Notes: a model not told the origin generated them from the sequence alone. A stretch of DNA of 64,000 bases from Yarrowia lipolytica (GCF_001761485.1 NC_090775.1:2177001-2241000), one strand, 5' to 3'; numbered from the stretch's first letter, positions 20,423-32,744 are shown. Translations and numbers: made by a program.

Positions 20423-21994
20423 GGCTGTGTGGGCTGTCGTATCTGTGGTGATGATGACAGATCATGTTGGAGGCTAATTTGGGAGGTTGGAATTAGAGTT
20501 GGTCATTTCCTAGAGAGGGGTGTTTTGGGAGTGAACAAAAGGTGTACTACCCTACGTTACTCAGTTAGTTGGAGATTATCGATCAAAGACACCCTGTATT
20601 CGAAGTACTGCAATGCGGCTCTGCAACAAAGAGGCGAGGACAAGAATTGAGTGAATTTATACTTGTACTGCAGGTGACAATGTTCTTGTTCAATTTGAAA
20701 TACAATCGATACAGATATGTCCATACTGCACTGGTGGAATCACATGAACTGCACTGCTAGAATCGCGTAAAGAAAAGAACTTGTGGTTCAATTGACAAGC
20801 CTCAATACCCTCATCTGCAATCTCCAAAGTTGACTGTTGTGTCTCTACTCAAAACTGTTCGCCTCAGATTGCACCAACCAAAAGTCGAAGGCGGGGAGCA
20901 GAGCTGAAGAATTCAGTTGGAGGACGCCTTGCGGGGTTCCATAGCGAACAGAGACAAGCTTCTCAATTGATTCAGAGCCTCTGTAGCTGCAGTGACGCCA
21001 TACGCACCACCTCAAATATGCCCCACGTGCTGATCTAAATGATAACTCCAAGACACTTTGAATCCTCATTATTACTGTGAGACATTGTCATCATGACCAA
21101 ACTCGGCGGCTTTAGCTATCTATATCCAACTCCCTCTTGATTCAGAAACACTAGAAATCCCTCGGGTGATACTTCCACAGCCAAGAAGTTGCTCTCATTG
21201 CTCTCAAAGTCCCTGCAATCCACACATAACCGACTCATGTGTGCTGTCTGGCTGCTTCATTGTATGTTCAAGCTCGTAATCCTAGTTCACCTCCATACTC
21301 GGAGAATACAACAGGTCCAGTGACAATACAAACATACAGACTTGTCGAGTCACCTCCGTTATAACTGCAAAAAAAAGTACTCAGATAGCCCTTTGATACA
21401 CTCAAACAGCTACTCTACTGTACAAATCAGCTAAGCCAACCGTGCATCTCAATGTGGCGTATTTTGGCTTCTCTCGCCTACACCTGCAGCTTCAACAACA
21501 TCGTATCATCTGCACCTTTGAGAGAGCCACAAACTACACCAAAAAATAGCACCCGTCTGTCGCAACATCAGCTCTGAGGTCCTGGCTTACACAATGAGTA
21601 TAGTCCACCGACTCTGGAACCCCTGCTAACTCGACCCCACCGAAAGTCGAACACACTACACTAGCATATCTCCGACTTTCTCGGAACCCACTTTCCTGAT
21701 TGGGACTTGATAAAAGCCGTGCATTGCTGCTTATACGGTCAACAGAAGGCTTCCAATAGAGCCAATAGGAGCGGTATTCAAGTGCTTTAAACTAGAATAA
21801 ATTTGGAACGACTCATTCTATCCATAAACACTTTTCCACCCGAGTCCCAAAACTCCCCACGGTCTACAAATGCCTGCTCTGGTGCTCTGGCAGCCCAAAC
21901 CGGAGTCCGAGAACCTTATCCAGAACCTTATCCCCCAGATCTACTTATATCTAGTGCGAAAGCCAGTATCCAATCCACCACTCGACAAAACACG
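20423..21994. other. Intergenic region between COG6 and CPS1
   Basis: This is the shared divergent upstream region of COG6 and CPS1, with no supported gene. The leader just before CPS1 is an open frame from a TTG at 21803, but codons 1-64 of that frame lack family similarity and an ATG. No RNA gene or long repeat is visible. Confidence 0.55.
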
Positions 21995-23737
21995 ATGGAA
22001 AAACAACAATTGAACGAGATTGATTTTGTTGCGGACCAGCAGCAACAGTACGTTGCTCCCGCAACCCGATCGTGGAAGAAAATCGGCTTCTTGGTCGTTT
22101 CTGCCCTCACGGTGGGCACTCTGGTTTGCAAGTCTGGAGTCTCGACCAAGTGTATGAACCACATGTATGGCAGTGCGCATTCTGCGACTGGCGATTCTCT
22201 TTGTCCCTCGCAGGCCAAGCTTGTTCCCGAGGGATTCACCAACCTGGATTTCATTCTCAAGGATGAGAAGTACCACGACAAGGCTCTGAAAACCTTCCAG
22301 GGTGCCATTCAGATCCCTACCGAAAGCTACGACGACATGGGACCTGTGGGCGAGGAGCCCCGGTTCGACATTTTCAAGAACTTTTCTTCCTACCTGGAAA
22401 AATCCTTCCCCAAGGTGCACTCTGAGCTCGAGGTTGAGCATGTCAACACCTATGGCCTCGTCTACACTTGGAAGGGATCTAACAAGGATCTCAAGCCTCA
22501 ATTGCTCATGGCTCATCAGGATGTTGTTCCTGTGAACAGCGACACTGAGGAGAAATGGACTCATCCCCCATTTTCTGGCTACTTTGATGGCAAGTACATC
22601 TGGGGACGAGGCACTGTTGACACCAAGAACACTGTTGTTGGCTCTCTGGCTGCAGTTGAGCTGCTGCTGAAGGAGGGTTACACTCCCGAGCGAACTCACA
22701 TTCTTGGCTTTGGCTTTGACGAGGAGATATCGGGTCCCCAGGGCGCCAAGTTCATCTCTGAGCATCTCTACAACAAGTACGGTGAGAAATCTCTGTTTGC
22801 CATCCTTGATGAGGGTTCTGGAATTCTAGAGACCGAGAATTTCGCCATGATTGTTGCTGCTACCGGCGAGAAGGGCTATCTGGACGTTTCCATCTCTGTT
22901 AACGTAGCCGGTGGACACTCTTCTATGCCCCCCAAGCATACTGGTATTGGACTTGCTGCTCTGATCGTGGCGGAGATTGAGAAGACCCCTTATAAGCCTC
23001 TGTTGACCCAGCAGAACCCCTTCTTCTACACTCTTCAGTGTGTTGCTGACCATGATCCCAGTCTCAGTGACGCCCTCAAGACTCTTATTCGAAAGTCTGG
23101 CAACGACCTTATTGCCAACAAGAAGCTCGTGAGCATTCTCAGCGGCAATCCCAAGTACAGAGATCTCATTCGAACCACCCAGGCGGTAGATATCATCAAC
23201 GGAGGAGTCAAGAGCAATGCTCTGCCCGAGACCACCACTTTTGTTGTCAACCAGCGAATCGAGATTGAGTCTGACGTGTCTACTGCCCAGGACAAGATTG
23301 TCCAGAACGTGCTAACCATTGCCAAGGAGCACGATCTGTCTGTTTCTGCCTTTGGTGACTTCATCATTGAGGGCAAGTCCGGAGAAGTTGTTGTTGAGCT
23401 CTTTGGCTTGCCTCTCGAAGTCGCCCCTCAGGCCCCCGTCTCTGGACCCACTTGGGATCTCATTGTTGGAACTGCCCTGCACGTTTTCAAGGACACTGTT
23501 TACCCCGAAGACTTTAACCTTTTTGCTGCTCCCGGAATCATGACCGGAAACACCGACACTCGACATTACTGGGCTCTGACCGACGCCATTTACCGGTTCA
23601 ACCCCGTCCGAGAGTCTGCCGCTTTCGGCATCCACACTGTGAACGAGCACCTCGAGTTCCAGAGCCACCTGGAGACCATTGCCTACTACTACGAGTTTGT
23701 CAAGAACGGCGAGCACTTCAGCAAGAAGCAGGAGTAA
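21995..23737 (+). CDS. CPS1: Vacuolar carboxypeptidase S (M20 zinc peptidase)
   Basis: The 580-residue protein is an M20 family dizinc peptidase like yeast Cps1, which removes C-terminal residues from peptides in the vacuole and helps nitrogen supply. One hydrophobic segment at about residues 28-46 makes it a type II membrane protein; yeast Cps1 is released in the vacuole after sorting through the multivesicular body. Predicted metal and catalytic residues are H174 (LMAHQDVV), D209 (GRGTVDTKN), E243/E244 (DEEISG), D272 (LDEGSG) and H524 (DTRHYW). The ATG at 21995 gives a short cytosolic tail followed by the membrane anchor, the expected topology. Just downstream lies an array of GATAAG motifs, whose target gene is unclear. 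Confidence 0.92.
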   Translation: MEKQQLNEIDFVADQQQQYVAPATRSWKKIGFLVVSALTVGTLVCKSGVSTKCMNHMYGSAHSATGDSLCPSQAKLVPEGFTNLDFILKDEKYHDKALKTFQGAIQIPTESYDDMGPVGEEPRFDIFKNFSSYLEKSFPKVHSELEVEHVNTYGLVYTWKGSNKDLKPQLLMAHQDVVPVNSDTEEKWTHPPFSGYFDGKYIWGRGTVDTKNTVVGSLAAVELLLKEGYTPERTHILGFGFDEEISGPQGAKFISEHLYNKYGEKSLFAILDEGSGILETENFAMIVAATGEKGYLDVSISVNVAGGHSSMPPKHTGIGLAALIVAEIEKTPYKPLLTQQNPFFYTLQCVADHDPSLSDALKTLIRKSGNDLIANKKLVSILSGNPKYRDLIRTTQAVDIINGGVKSNALPETTTFVVNQRIEIESDVSTAQDKIVQNVLTIAKEHDLSVSAFGDFIIEGKSGEVVVELFGLPLEVAPQAPVSGPTWDLIVGTALHVFKDTVYPEDFNLFAAPGIMTGNTDTRHYWALTDAIYRFNPVRESAAFGIHTVNEHLEFQSHLETIAYYYEFVKNGEHFSKKQE

Positions 23738-23852
23738 TGCAGTGATAGGGAACCTGCTTGAATACCCTACACCATGTGGCGTATCTGCACTCCACTCGTA
23801 CCTATATGTAAATGAATGATGTTTAAATGAAGCGAGAATCGGTGCAGCACCA

Positions 23853-24769
23853 GATAAGTTATCGTCATCAGGAGAGAAAAAAGACTGGTGACTATCCTCG
23901 CGGTTATCTACCCCACCGTTTGTTTGTTGTCATCTAGTGGATGTGATAAGGTGAAGATAAGAGATGATAAGAGATAGGGTTTCGGTTGTGGAAGGGATGT
24001 GTGGACTAGATGTGAACTAGTTAAAGGACCCACAGAGCTTTATCCACCCTGGGGAGGTAGATACTCTCAATTTTCAATTCAAGCTGGTCGACATAAAGAT
24101 AGTCAAACTCTCGGTGCCGTTATTCTCTTTGTGTCAGACAATTCCCTTCCCGTCCCGTTCCTGACAGCTGCTTAATAATGGCTTGACGTCCCGATAAGCT
24201 GGCTATCTACAGGCACGAGGAGTCGTTTGGGGTGGAACTCAGTGGCTTGGTTAGCTTGTTTAGGAACACTGATAAGCTTGGCTGCTTCGGACTGATGGAC
24301 GTGGAATGAGGAGAGACTTTGGTCCGATTGGCGTCGAGATCGTCGGTTTAAAGATGCTAAGGGTTAATAGTAAGACGCGAGATATGGTATGGATCGTGTG
24401 AGAATTTCATAGATGTGAATACAGAATCTGGCGACGACCCCATGTGTTTTCTTTTTATAACTTGCAAAACATCAGATTGTTCTATTTGTCAAACCTCTCT
24501 GGACTTCTGTGGCTTCGTGCCGTGAGCTGCCAGGGCGTCTGTACAGTATTTGAGTCACACGGTTTTGTGTTAACGGCTACCGGTCAGCGTTTAGTTGGGT
24601 CCCACTGATAAGCCTTGGGGGATGTTAGTGGCATGCTTTCACTCCTGCCTGCTCTTGTTTCGGTTGTCCCTGGCTGCCCTCTAGTGCCCCGGTATCCATA
24701 TCCGTCGTAGTCTCTTTTTTCCTATCGGACTGCCGAAAACAGAACCCACCTTGCTGTCTCACAGATAAG
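23853..24769 (+). promoter_or_regulatory. Array of eight GATAAG motifs on one strand
   Basis: GATAAG begins at 23853, 23945, 23956, 23966, 24193, 24271, 24607 and 24764, all on the plus strand. Roughly 0.2 would be expected by chance on one strand in 917 bases. Three copies fall within 27 bases. These are consensus sites for fungal GATA zinc-finger factors (nitrogen or iron). Which gene they serve is not evident, because no called gene starts within 5 kb to the right. Confidence 0.5.
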
Positions 24770-27700
24770 CCCAAAGCTTTTGATGCTCGATGTGATGACT
24801 CGCACAGCTGATGGTCGGAGCGAGAAAATGCTCAACTGCCGTTTGCTCTACTGCCGTCCGCAGTTGTCTCAGTCAGGTTGCCCGTGCGATCTAACATCCG
24901 CGATGCTTTACTTGCCAGTTTCGGAACACCTTGGAAATGTCTTCAAACCAAAGACACCAACAGAAAGAGATAAAATCAGTGGGGAGCATACCCAACAGTG
25001 GCTTGATTCGACCTCCCAGTATTATTATGGCAGCCACATGGTCCATAATCTGTTTCACGTACGTGACTCGCACAACTCACCACAGTGGAGAAGATAAGAT
25101 GTGACAGAACTCTACAATTACAGCGTGAATGCGTAGAAGAATGTTCAGTAGTGCTAGAAATAATCCGCGTGGAAGTCTTTGAAAGACTATGTCTAAACTT
25201 CCTACTACAGTTTCAACATGTACTGATCTCTCAGACCTGGCACCTCCGGCAAAAGTGCTTGTGGTCTTTGAGACGAATTGTGTAGCCTCCGGTGGAGACC
25301 ATTGAGACAACCAGAAGCTGAGAAAGCACACCTCCCGAAGTGGAGCTCCACAGAACTGACGCTCAAGCTTGCTTCCAATCGCAAAGTCTGCGCCGATAAC
25401 ACATGGATAAGGCGACTCGTACATGTGTGATGCACGCTATTGCACTGCCCCGGACAATGGGAGAGAATCGAAACCACGTAAGACACAAAAAGCAAGGATT
25501 ATGACACCATGTAAACTGTTCTATACTGGAAGCAGTAAATATAGAAATTTGCCACCTGATAGACTTCCGAGACTCAGAGTTCAATATCTGTGAGACAAGG
25601 CTGTGAAGGTTATCGGAAGCTGAAGGTGTGGTTATGAGTGGTGCACAAGGGTGTTGAGGCGTACGAACAGCACGTTTGACACCCCTTTTCCTGTAACCTG
25701 TTGGGGCAAGTCAATTCATCAGTATCGTGCTTTGTTACAATGTGATTTCTCTGGCGATTGGTTCAGTTTGAAACCATGTAACACGTGGTTTGTTCAGCCT
25801 CTCTTCTTGTGAAACAATTACTGCAGTTTGAAGGTAGCTTGAAGGCAGTACACTTTGAGTGTTTGTATTTCTGATACCAGCTGTGTAGCTGTAGGCTTGA
25901 AAACCTCTCCGAACTATACAGTACCTCGTATAATCCACTAAGAGACCCACTTCTTAAGCCAGCTTCCTGAAACATTCTGAATACTGCCAACATGGGCTGT
26001 AGCGCAATAGGAATGCTCAATATGAAAGAGAAGATGGCTGCTGGGTTGGTAAATAGGAGCCATTGAGGCCATATATCTACACACACAGACTTCTTATACG
26101 CTTGAGAGCAGACTCACAATACGACGAATATTTTTGACATTGACCCTTGATGGAGGGATCGACAATTCAACTCTTGTAGTAACTGAAATAAAGCCAAGGC
26201 ATCGCTGTAGACAAGTCCATTTCTTAAAGTGAAGTATGATAACACCCACAGCGGTTTGACTTTGAATACGACTCGAGGCAATTGGGCTGTAGTTGTTGGT
26301 CATGGTAAGGAAGTGAAGAGTTTGAAGCGGCGGAAAAAGACTTGTGGCATCCCTGAAGACCATTGCTACTCAGTCAACTCCTTCACGTGATTGATCTCGC
26401 AGACGGATACCCCTCTCAGTCCCAAGAGTCACTAAGTTTAGTACATTTTGCACTCTACTCTAGAGCAGCTCTAAGAAATGCATCTAAGATAGTGTGGCGC
26501 TAGTCGCGGCCTAGAGAAACCAGATACATGTGTTTGATGGTGTCGGACACCGTTGATAGACAAAAGCCGCCCAAAGTGTCAATTGGTGAGAAAGACCCAT
26601 AACTTTTCGTACAGAGGCGATAAGAAAAAAAGGAGTATCTTAAACGAAAGAGCTTGCCAAGAGGACTTGTTTGATACCAGAGACACCAACTTTTTATGTC
26701 GGCTGTGGGGCCAATAAACAGTTATTAATTCGATTAATGCGACAGATGTACCCGGTCCTACAACGTCAGCTGCCCTTCAGATTGCGCGAGGGTCACAACA
26801 ATGTTTCAAAGACACTTCTGTGGAGGAATCATCTGCGCATAGTAAGGATGACTCTTTCTTGCCGATCGACGTCATCCAGGAGTTACAGGACTTGTCGCAG
26901 TTCCTTCTCGTCATAAAGGGGACAGCAAGAGATAACCACGTCCAAACGGCTCCTTCTTCTCTCCCTCTACCATGGATTCCAAGCTTCTCGTATCGCCGCA
27001 TCTCTATTTGAGGAATGCCCGTCTGGCTGCTATCCAAACCAATAGAAACACAGACAATATGTGGATTTACCTCGGACATTGACGATATCTTCCGAGTCTA
27101 TTGATCGACAGAAATACGAGTTTCAACTCGTCGGCGACATCACATGAAAAACACCACATCGAACTCAATACTTATCGTCCGAAGATGAGCTCAAAAGTAC
27201 TCCATGCTTTTCTCGGAATCTCCCTGTTCTCAGAGCCTGTAAATTCCCCCGAGCATTTCGATATCACCCCATAGCACACATCGTCCACGGCTCAAACTCA
27301 GTTGCCCCGGTCACTTGCATTAGCGCCGTTTACAGCGGGCATATGCGGTCCTCGATGTATGGAAAGGCTGATTTTTTTTTTTTTTTCAAGCCGGGGCAGA
27401 GCGTGCTTAAGACGTGCTTTGGGGACTGAAACAGTGGAAGGAGAGCGCAATGGTATCCAACCATCTCTGTAACAACAAACCTGTCTATTTTGCAGTGAAA
27501 ACCACCAGAAGGACCCCTCTCAGGCTCCTATCAGTGCTGCGTCGTGTGCCGCCAAAATCCAACTCTATCGAGTTTGGCACGGGTTTGCAAAAAGCGGATA
27601 GACAATGTGGGAGTTTAATTCTGTTTGTAGGAAGGGGTTCCCATGATTCCAACATCCTGCTGGTCACGTGGATGCATGGAATGCTGGTTATATAGCCGCT

Positions 27701-29507
27701 GAGAGCGAGAGTCGACCGGGGATGTTCTTGCCCATCAAGGACTCGAATCCAAGGCGACAAAAGGGAACAAGTTTAGTTGGAGTAAAAGTGGCACAATTAC
27801 ACTTTCATAACAACTCCCAACTAGAGTCTAAATATTCACGTATGACATATGAGTAAACCAACACGGCTCATACCGATGCGATACAACAATGAGACATAAT
27901 GATGGGGTCGGCTCATAAAACCACTGAATTCTGACACCCTTCAAATTTTGTCGGAAACCTCTTCCCGTCCGTCCAAGTTTGCATTGTGTATGCATCTTCG
28001 TGCACGGCATTATGTGCGGCATCTCTGCACGGCAATGTGGGGTTAGCGATTTCGCTGCGGACACGGGCGGCAAAAAAAAAAAAAAAAAAGAGGTGCAAAA
28101 AAACGACGGGCCAAAACACAGGCCTGGAACAAGGGAGAAGGAGAAATGGCACCAAGTTTTTTTTTACGGAATCTCGAGACTGCGTATACCCGTGTTACAA
28201 TCAAAATAAGACTCTATATTATTTACAGTATTTCACAGATAAACATACCCGTGGCTTGGTTGTCTTTTTGGCACTTGTGTGGCACTATTTTCCCATAGAT
28301 AACGCCTGGAATTAGGTTGGCGGCCAAGGTCACCGTAGCGGATGTAGTTCCGATGTGACCGGAAAAAAAGCAGGCCAGTTGGTTTGGGAATGTTTTTGCG
28401 AGTCCAACGACATGTCTTGGGAATCTCTGGGGCAAATATCCGCTTAGTTTGAGCTATGGTGAAAACGGCCAATTAAGTACCTACTGGAGACCCAATGGTG
28501 TAGAGTTAGTGTGGTCGAACAAGTCCGATAGTGGGTTTTCGAAGCGTGGAACCTGTGATAAGTGGGGTAAATGTCCGGGGAGTTGGATCTGGTCGTCTGC
28601 TCATGGGTGTAGTGCGTATTCCTGTTTTTGCAAACGACATTTGCGCTTTCCCCACACCATCTCTTTGATATCCAGTTCATGTGGCTTATCAAGGATGGTC
28701 ATTGCGTTACCTAACTACGAGGCACACAAGGTTCAAAGGTTGTGTGTTGATAACGAGACAAAGACAAGAGTGTGCAATTAGGTTCGAACAATGTTCCAGT
28801 CATGTGCAAGGAGTAGTAATGGGGCGGGGATGGTGTATTTTTTGTGGGGGGTTCGAGATTTGAAGTCACGGAGGGGCCAAGATGGCCGAGACGCAGCAAT
28901 TTGGACGGTAATTGGGTCTCTGTCGTCCACGGCACGACCCCGGCCCACTCTATCACCTCCCTCCAACTCTACAAGTGTGGCTCCGGCAACCAAAATTTTC
29001 GACACATTTAGACTCCCGTTGGACTTCCTTCTGTTTACTTTTGTGTTAATTTGTAGGTTTGCGCAGCTAGCACCCTTTATCGAGGAGTTGAGGGTTGGAG
29101 GACAAGGACCAGACTGTCGTGTGAGGAGATAGCCGTTGTCGGGCATATTTGGAGACGTTGGGGGCGGAATTTCGAGACAAAAAGTAGACAGATACACTTG
29201 CCAAGGGTATGGCTATGAGCCAATGTGCTGCTTACCGCAATCGAAGCAGGTTTCGTTGCCAACTGGCCCACCCATCTACCCCTCTTATCTCCTCGGCACA
29301 AGGTTTCGAATTAAAGTGGCCAAAACTCTAGTTAGGCTTCATAGTTCAGGTGCATGCGGCCGAGAGTCTTCTGTGGCCCCTGATGTATGACGCCTTATCA
29401 GTGCGCAGAAGGCCTCTTGATAGTATATATGAGTTCCTCCATGTCCCAGTTGCGAGGCTTTGCAATTAGCGCTACTCGATAAGTGTGAATACACACCCAC
29501 CCACACT

Positions 29508-29557
29508 CGCACACTTGCACCCGCACTCGCATTCGCATTCGCACTCGCACCCCAGCC
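29508..29557. repeat. Degenerate hexamer microsatellite (CACTCG/CATTCG)
   Basis: A run of CACTCG, CATTCG and near variants (CACACTTG, CACCCG) covers about 50 bases on the plus strand. It gives long spurious open frames on both strands, with Ala/Leu-Ala/Phe on one and Cys/Glu on the other. Confidence 0.75.
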
Positions 29558-30371
29558 TGACGCAAGCGCAGTAATCTCCCACACCATATTTCAACCAAGC
29601 AAGAGTGCGCTCTTGTCCTGCTCCATATTCCGGCTTCATTGCTCGGTCTTTATTCTTGGCCCACTGACCAACCAACGCGATCCAAACTGTTATCTTCCCC
29701 ACATTGAAGAAGGCCCTTCCAGGCACATCGACCGACATAGCGAGCACCTCATTGTACGCCACGCCAAAGTTTATTTATCCACACGGTGAGTCACGAGACG
29801 AGGGGAGGTGGGCATGACCAGCGGCAATATTTTTTGACAGAGGAGAAGAAACAAAAATATTGTCAGACCAGAATCAGTCTCTGCCGAGACTCGCTCGAGC
29901 CACACTAACTTAGACATCTGGGGGAATAGATTGTCGACATCAAGATGTGAGTATTGGGTGGAGGACGGAGGAGGCATGAGGAGGAGATGTGGATTCAAGA
30001 AAGGAATGAGAGAAAGAGAGGAGTGATGCATGAGGAGACTTTTCATCAGTGGGGAGAACATTGTTCCTTTTAAGGACATTGAACTCCACTCAAATGTGTC
30101 AATTCCGTCTCTAAGCACTGTTGTGATGTGTGGACTTGACGCATCGCAACCAAGTCAGCTGTATCAAAATGGCAGTGTGCAACTGGATGAGCTGACTAGT
30201 CGAGTGTAATTAGAAATGAGATACCCCAGACAAACGAAACGCCGCAAATTATACCAGTCATCCGTACAATACAATCGACCCCACACGTCTGCAACAAAAT
30301 AGGATCAACGAGTCCCCATTCCATGTTGATCTCTCACTCTGCACCCAGGATAGAGACTTTGTGTCTTCGTC

Positions 30372-31985
30372 ATGACCGTACTAACCCAGATGACAACTCA
30401 AGAACCCGGCTTTCTGGCCACCTCTTCGGTGTCGCCAGCCAACCGCGAATTCCCAGTCTATGCTGTTAACTGGCCCATTTACACAATCCCATCATGTCTC
30501 ATCATTCCCAATGATCAAAAGGAGCTGGTTCCTAGCCCCGAGTCCATCTCCAAAAAGCGATACGCCACTTCTGTCGACGAGCGGAACTACCTTACCGTCT
30601 ACGAGTACCAGATCAACAACCAGTGGATCATCTGGGACTACCACACTGGATACGTGCATCTCACTGGCCTCTGGAAGGCTATTGGAAACTCCAAGGCAGA
30701 CATTGTCAAGCTAATTGACAACTCACCGGATTTGGAAGCCGTCATCCGTCGAGTGAGAGGAGGATACCTCAAGATCCAGGGAACATGGGTGCCCTACGAC
30801 ATTGCGCGAGCGCTGGCCAGCCGAACCTGCTACTTCATTCGGTTCGCTCTAATTCCTCTGTTTGGACAGGACTTCCCCGGCACTTGTCTCAAACCCCATG
30901 AGCCTGGCTTCGGCTACCTTCAGATGCATTTCAACTCCACGAAAAAGAGAAGAAAGAGCAACGCCAAAGCCCAGCAACAAGGACTCGCCCACGCAACCTC
31001 GCCCACACAGCACAGTCACCCCACGTCGCCATCGCACAGTCCCCACAGCCATATGATACACTCCCAGAGTGTACCCCATATGGCCCAGCACCACATGTCG
31101 CTGCAACAACATGTCGCACATTCACAACAGCAGCAGCAGCATCAGCATCACATGAATCATCAGCAGCACCACATGGTTCACTCCCATCATGTGAGCCATC
31201 CCCATCACATTCAGCCCATGCAAAGCCCGCGCTACTACCCCATCCAGCCGGCCCAGCAACAGAATCAGGCGCAACAATCTCGACTTTCACAGTCGGCCCC
31301 AGCTCACGTGTCGTACGCAGGCAGCCATAGCAACGTAACGCCCGTGCCTATCTCGCCGGCTCCCGCTGCTTCTGCCAGCAACCCCTACTACCACGTGACA
31401 CCTCCGTCGCCCCATTCACAGGCTGTGCTTCTGCCCCGCATCTCGTCTATGCCTAGTCCTCCTCAGCTGCCCCACGCGACTCGAAAGTACTCCAACTCCA
31501 AGACTCGTCCCATTCTCATCCGACCCAACTCGGATGATTGCGCGGTGAAGACAGAGGGTGATGAAGAGATGCTGAGCCAGCAACACACGCCTCCTTATAC
31601 CACGTATGTGAGCCGACGGCCCTCACTTGGAGGCATCGCAAAGCCTGGAAATGCGGTGCGGCCTCGACGCAAGTCGCGTCTTTCGTACGACGAGTCGCAG
31701 ACCAGTTTATTGAGCGCTGCTCTGAGAAGTTCCAGTTCAGTGTCGGGGTCTGCGGTCACTTGCTCGTCGTCAGAGTCTGAGCAGGATGACGATGAGTACT
31801 ACCGCAACTTCTTTGCTCGAAGGCAGTCCATCTCCGAATATAATCCCGCCAATCCTCCCAAGCAGGAGAGTCCTGAGGAGATCATGGAGGTGCTGCAGGC
31901 CATTCGTTCGTTGCAGCAGCTCAGCACTGGCGGTGGGAAGCCTGGAGAAAAGAAAGTGATGGACATCAACTCAGTGTTGAGTTAA
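30372..31985 (+). CDS. KilA-N/APSES-type DNA-binding regulator, Xbp1-like
   Basis: The 537-residue protein has one APSES/KilA-N domain at about residues 60-190. Visible motifs are WIIWDYHTGYVHLTGLWKA, then KADIVKLI, then RRVRGGYLKIQGTWVPYD and a CYFIRFALIPLFGQDFP tail. This arrangement is seen in fungal Xbp1-like repressors linked to stress, starvation and quiescence. The rest is low complexity: a His/Gln/Ser-rich stretch (about residues 200-300), basic patches such as RPRRKSRLS, and an acidic SSSESEQDDDEYY segment. It is probably a nuclear transcription factor. The start is the ATG at 30372; the upstream region is long and may contain a leader intron. Assignment to Xbp1 specifically rather than another APSES group is by motif resemblance only. 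Confidence 0.8.
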   Translation: MTVLTQMTTQEPGFLATSSVSPANREFPVYAVNWPIYTIPSCLIIPNDQKELVPSPESISKKRYATSVDERNYLTVYEYQINNQWIIWDYHTGYVHLTGLWKAIGNSKADIVKLIDNSPDLEAVIRRVRGGYLKIQGTWVPYDIARALASRTCYFIRFALIPLFGQDFPGTCLKPHEPGFGYLQMHFNSTKKRRKSNAKAQQQGLAHATSPTQHSHPTSPSHSPHSHMIHSQSVPHMAQHHMSLQQHVAHSQQQQQHQHHMNHQQHHMVHSHHVSHPHHIQPMQSPRYYPIQPAQQQNQAQQSRLSQSAPAHVSYAGSHSNVTPVPISPAPAASASNPYYHVTPPSPHSQAVLLPRISSMPSPPQLPHATRKYSNSKTRPILIRPNSDDCAVKTEGDEEMLSQQHTPPYTTYVSRRPSLGGIAKPGNAVRPRRKSRLSYDESQTSLLSAALRSSSSVSGSAVTCSSSESEQDDDEYYRNFFARRQSISEYNPANPPKQESPEEIMEVLQAIRSLQQLSTGGGKPGEKKVMDINSVLS

Positions 31986-32276
31986 GGGTATAATTTTGGG
32001 TAATATTGGCACCGAACAGACGTTTCGGTGGGTAACGGCGTAATTTATTTTGTTAATGTATTATTGGAGTACGGGGTGTATGGTTGTAATTGCCAGTAAT
32101 GCGTGGGGGGTATATATGGTTAGCAATGCGCTACAGTATAACAACGATAGGTGATAACTGGTATCTATATGGCAATCGGTTGATTTCGTTCTATGGATTT
32201 GTTCAGTATTTGGGGTATGTGATGTGATATCATGCAGGTACAACTTTCTACCGCATCTCACGACGCATAGAAACAG

Positions 32277-32300
32277 AAAAAAAAAAAAAAAAAAAAAAAA
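32277..32300. repeat. 24-base poly(A) tract
   Basis: An uninterrupted run of 24 A lies about 290 bases past the Xbp1-like stop codon. It is a mononucleotide microsatellite likely to vary in length. Confidence 0.9.
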
Positions 32301-32646
32301 GGATGGATGGAGGAGGATCAAATATGGAGGAGCAAGTGATCCGAAATATATGGAAAATTGAACCTAAGTAGAACATTTGCAACTTGTTACCTACTGTTCT
32401 ATGCAACCAGGTGCTCATCCTCTTACATTTATAGGTTAGGATCACCAGTCATCGGTCAATGGCATCACCGTTGGAAGCACCAGTCGCTAGGAGCAGGTTG
32501 TAAAGATGAAAATCTCAATATATTACTCAATATATGGAGTTGAGTTGACTGGGGTGATTTTCCAACAGATCATATGTTTTTTCCGGCCAAAATGTGGCCC
32601 CTGACAAAGTTTGAGGAACATCCACCCCGCCGGCAAACATGTACAA

Positions 32647-32737
32647 GACTTCGTGGCCAAGATGGTTAAGGCGTACGACTGTTAGGATTAGCGATTCCGA
32701 AATCGTAAGATCGAGAGTTCGACCCTCTCCGAGGTCG
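32647..32737 (+). tRNA. tRNA-Asn (anticodon GTT) with a 17-nt intron
   Basis: All cloverleaf parts fold by eye. The acceptor GACTTCG pairs with CGAGGTC, with discriminator G at 32737. The D stem is GCC/GGC with an 11-base loop containing GG. The anticodon stem is TACGA/TCGTA, with loop CTGTTA interrupted after position 37 by an intron at 32685-32701 and closed by A at 32702. The variable loop is AGATC, and the T arm is GAGAG-TTCGACC-CTCTC. Removing the intron leaves 74 nt. Anticodon GTT at 32681-32683, the GACTNCG start and discriminator G all match eukaryotic tRNA-Asn. Confidence 0.93.
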
Positions 32738-32739
32738 TC

Positions 32740-32744
32740 TTTTT
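32740..32744 (+). terminator. RNA polymerase III terminator of the tRNA gene
   Basis: Five T residues begin three bases after the tRNA discriminator base, as expected for Pol III termination. Confidence 0.75.

Larger units (their letters stand above)
23738..30371. other. Gene-poor 6.6 kb stretch between CPS1 and the Xbp1-like gene
   Basis: I cannot support a protein gene here. Contents I can name are the GATAAG array (23853-24769), an 18-base A tract (28072-28089), a hexamer microsatellite (about 29508-29557), and a possible spliced leader upstream of the Xbp1-like gene (donor 29786, acceptor ending 29913). The longest ATG frame, from 24783 (104 codons), has no recognisable features. An RNA gene without a known signature could hide here. 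Confidence 0.5.

Noticed and set aside
24783-25097. 104-codon ATG frame right of the GATAAG array
   Set aside because: No motif, mixed codon use and no splice or promoter context strong enough to call a gene.
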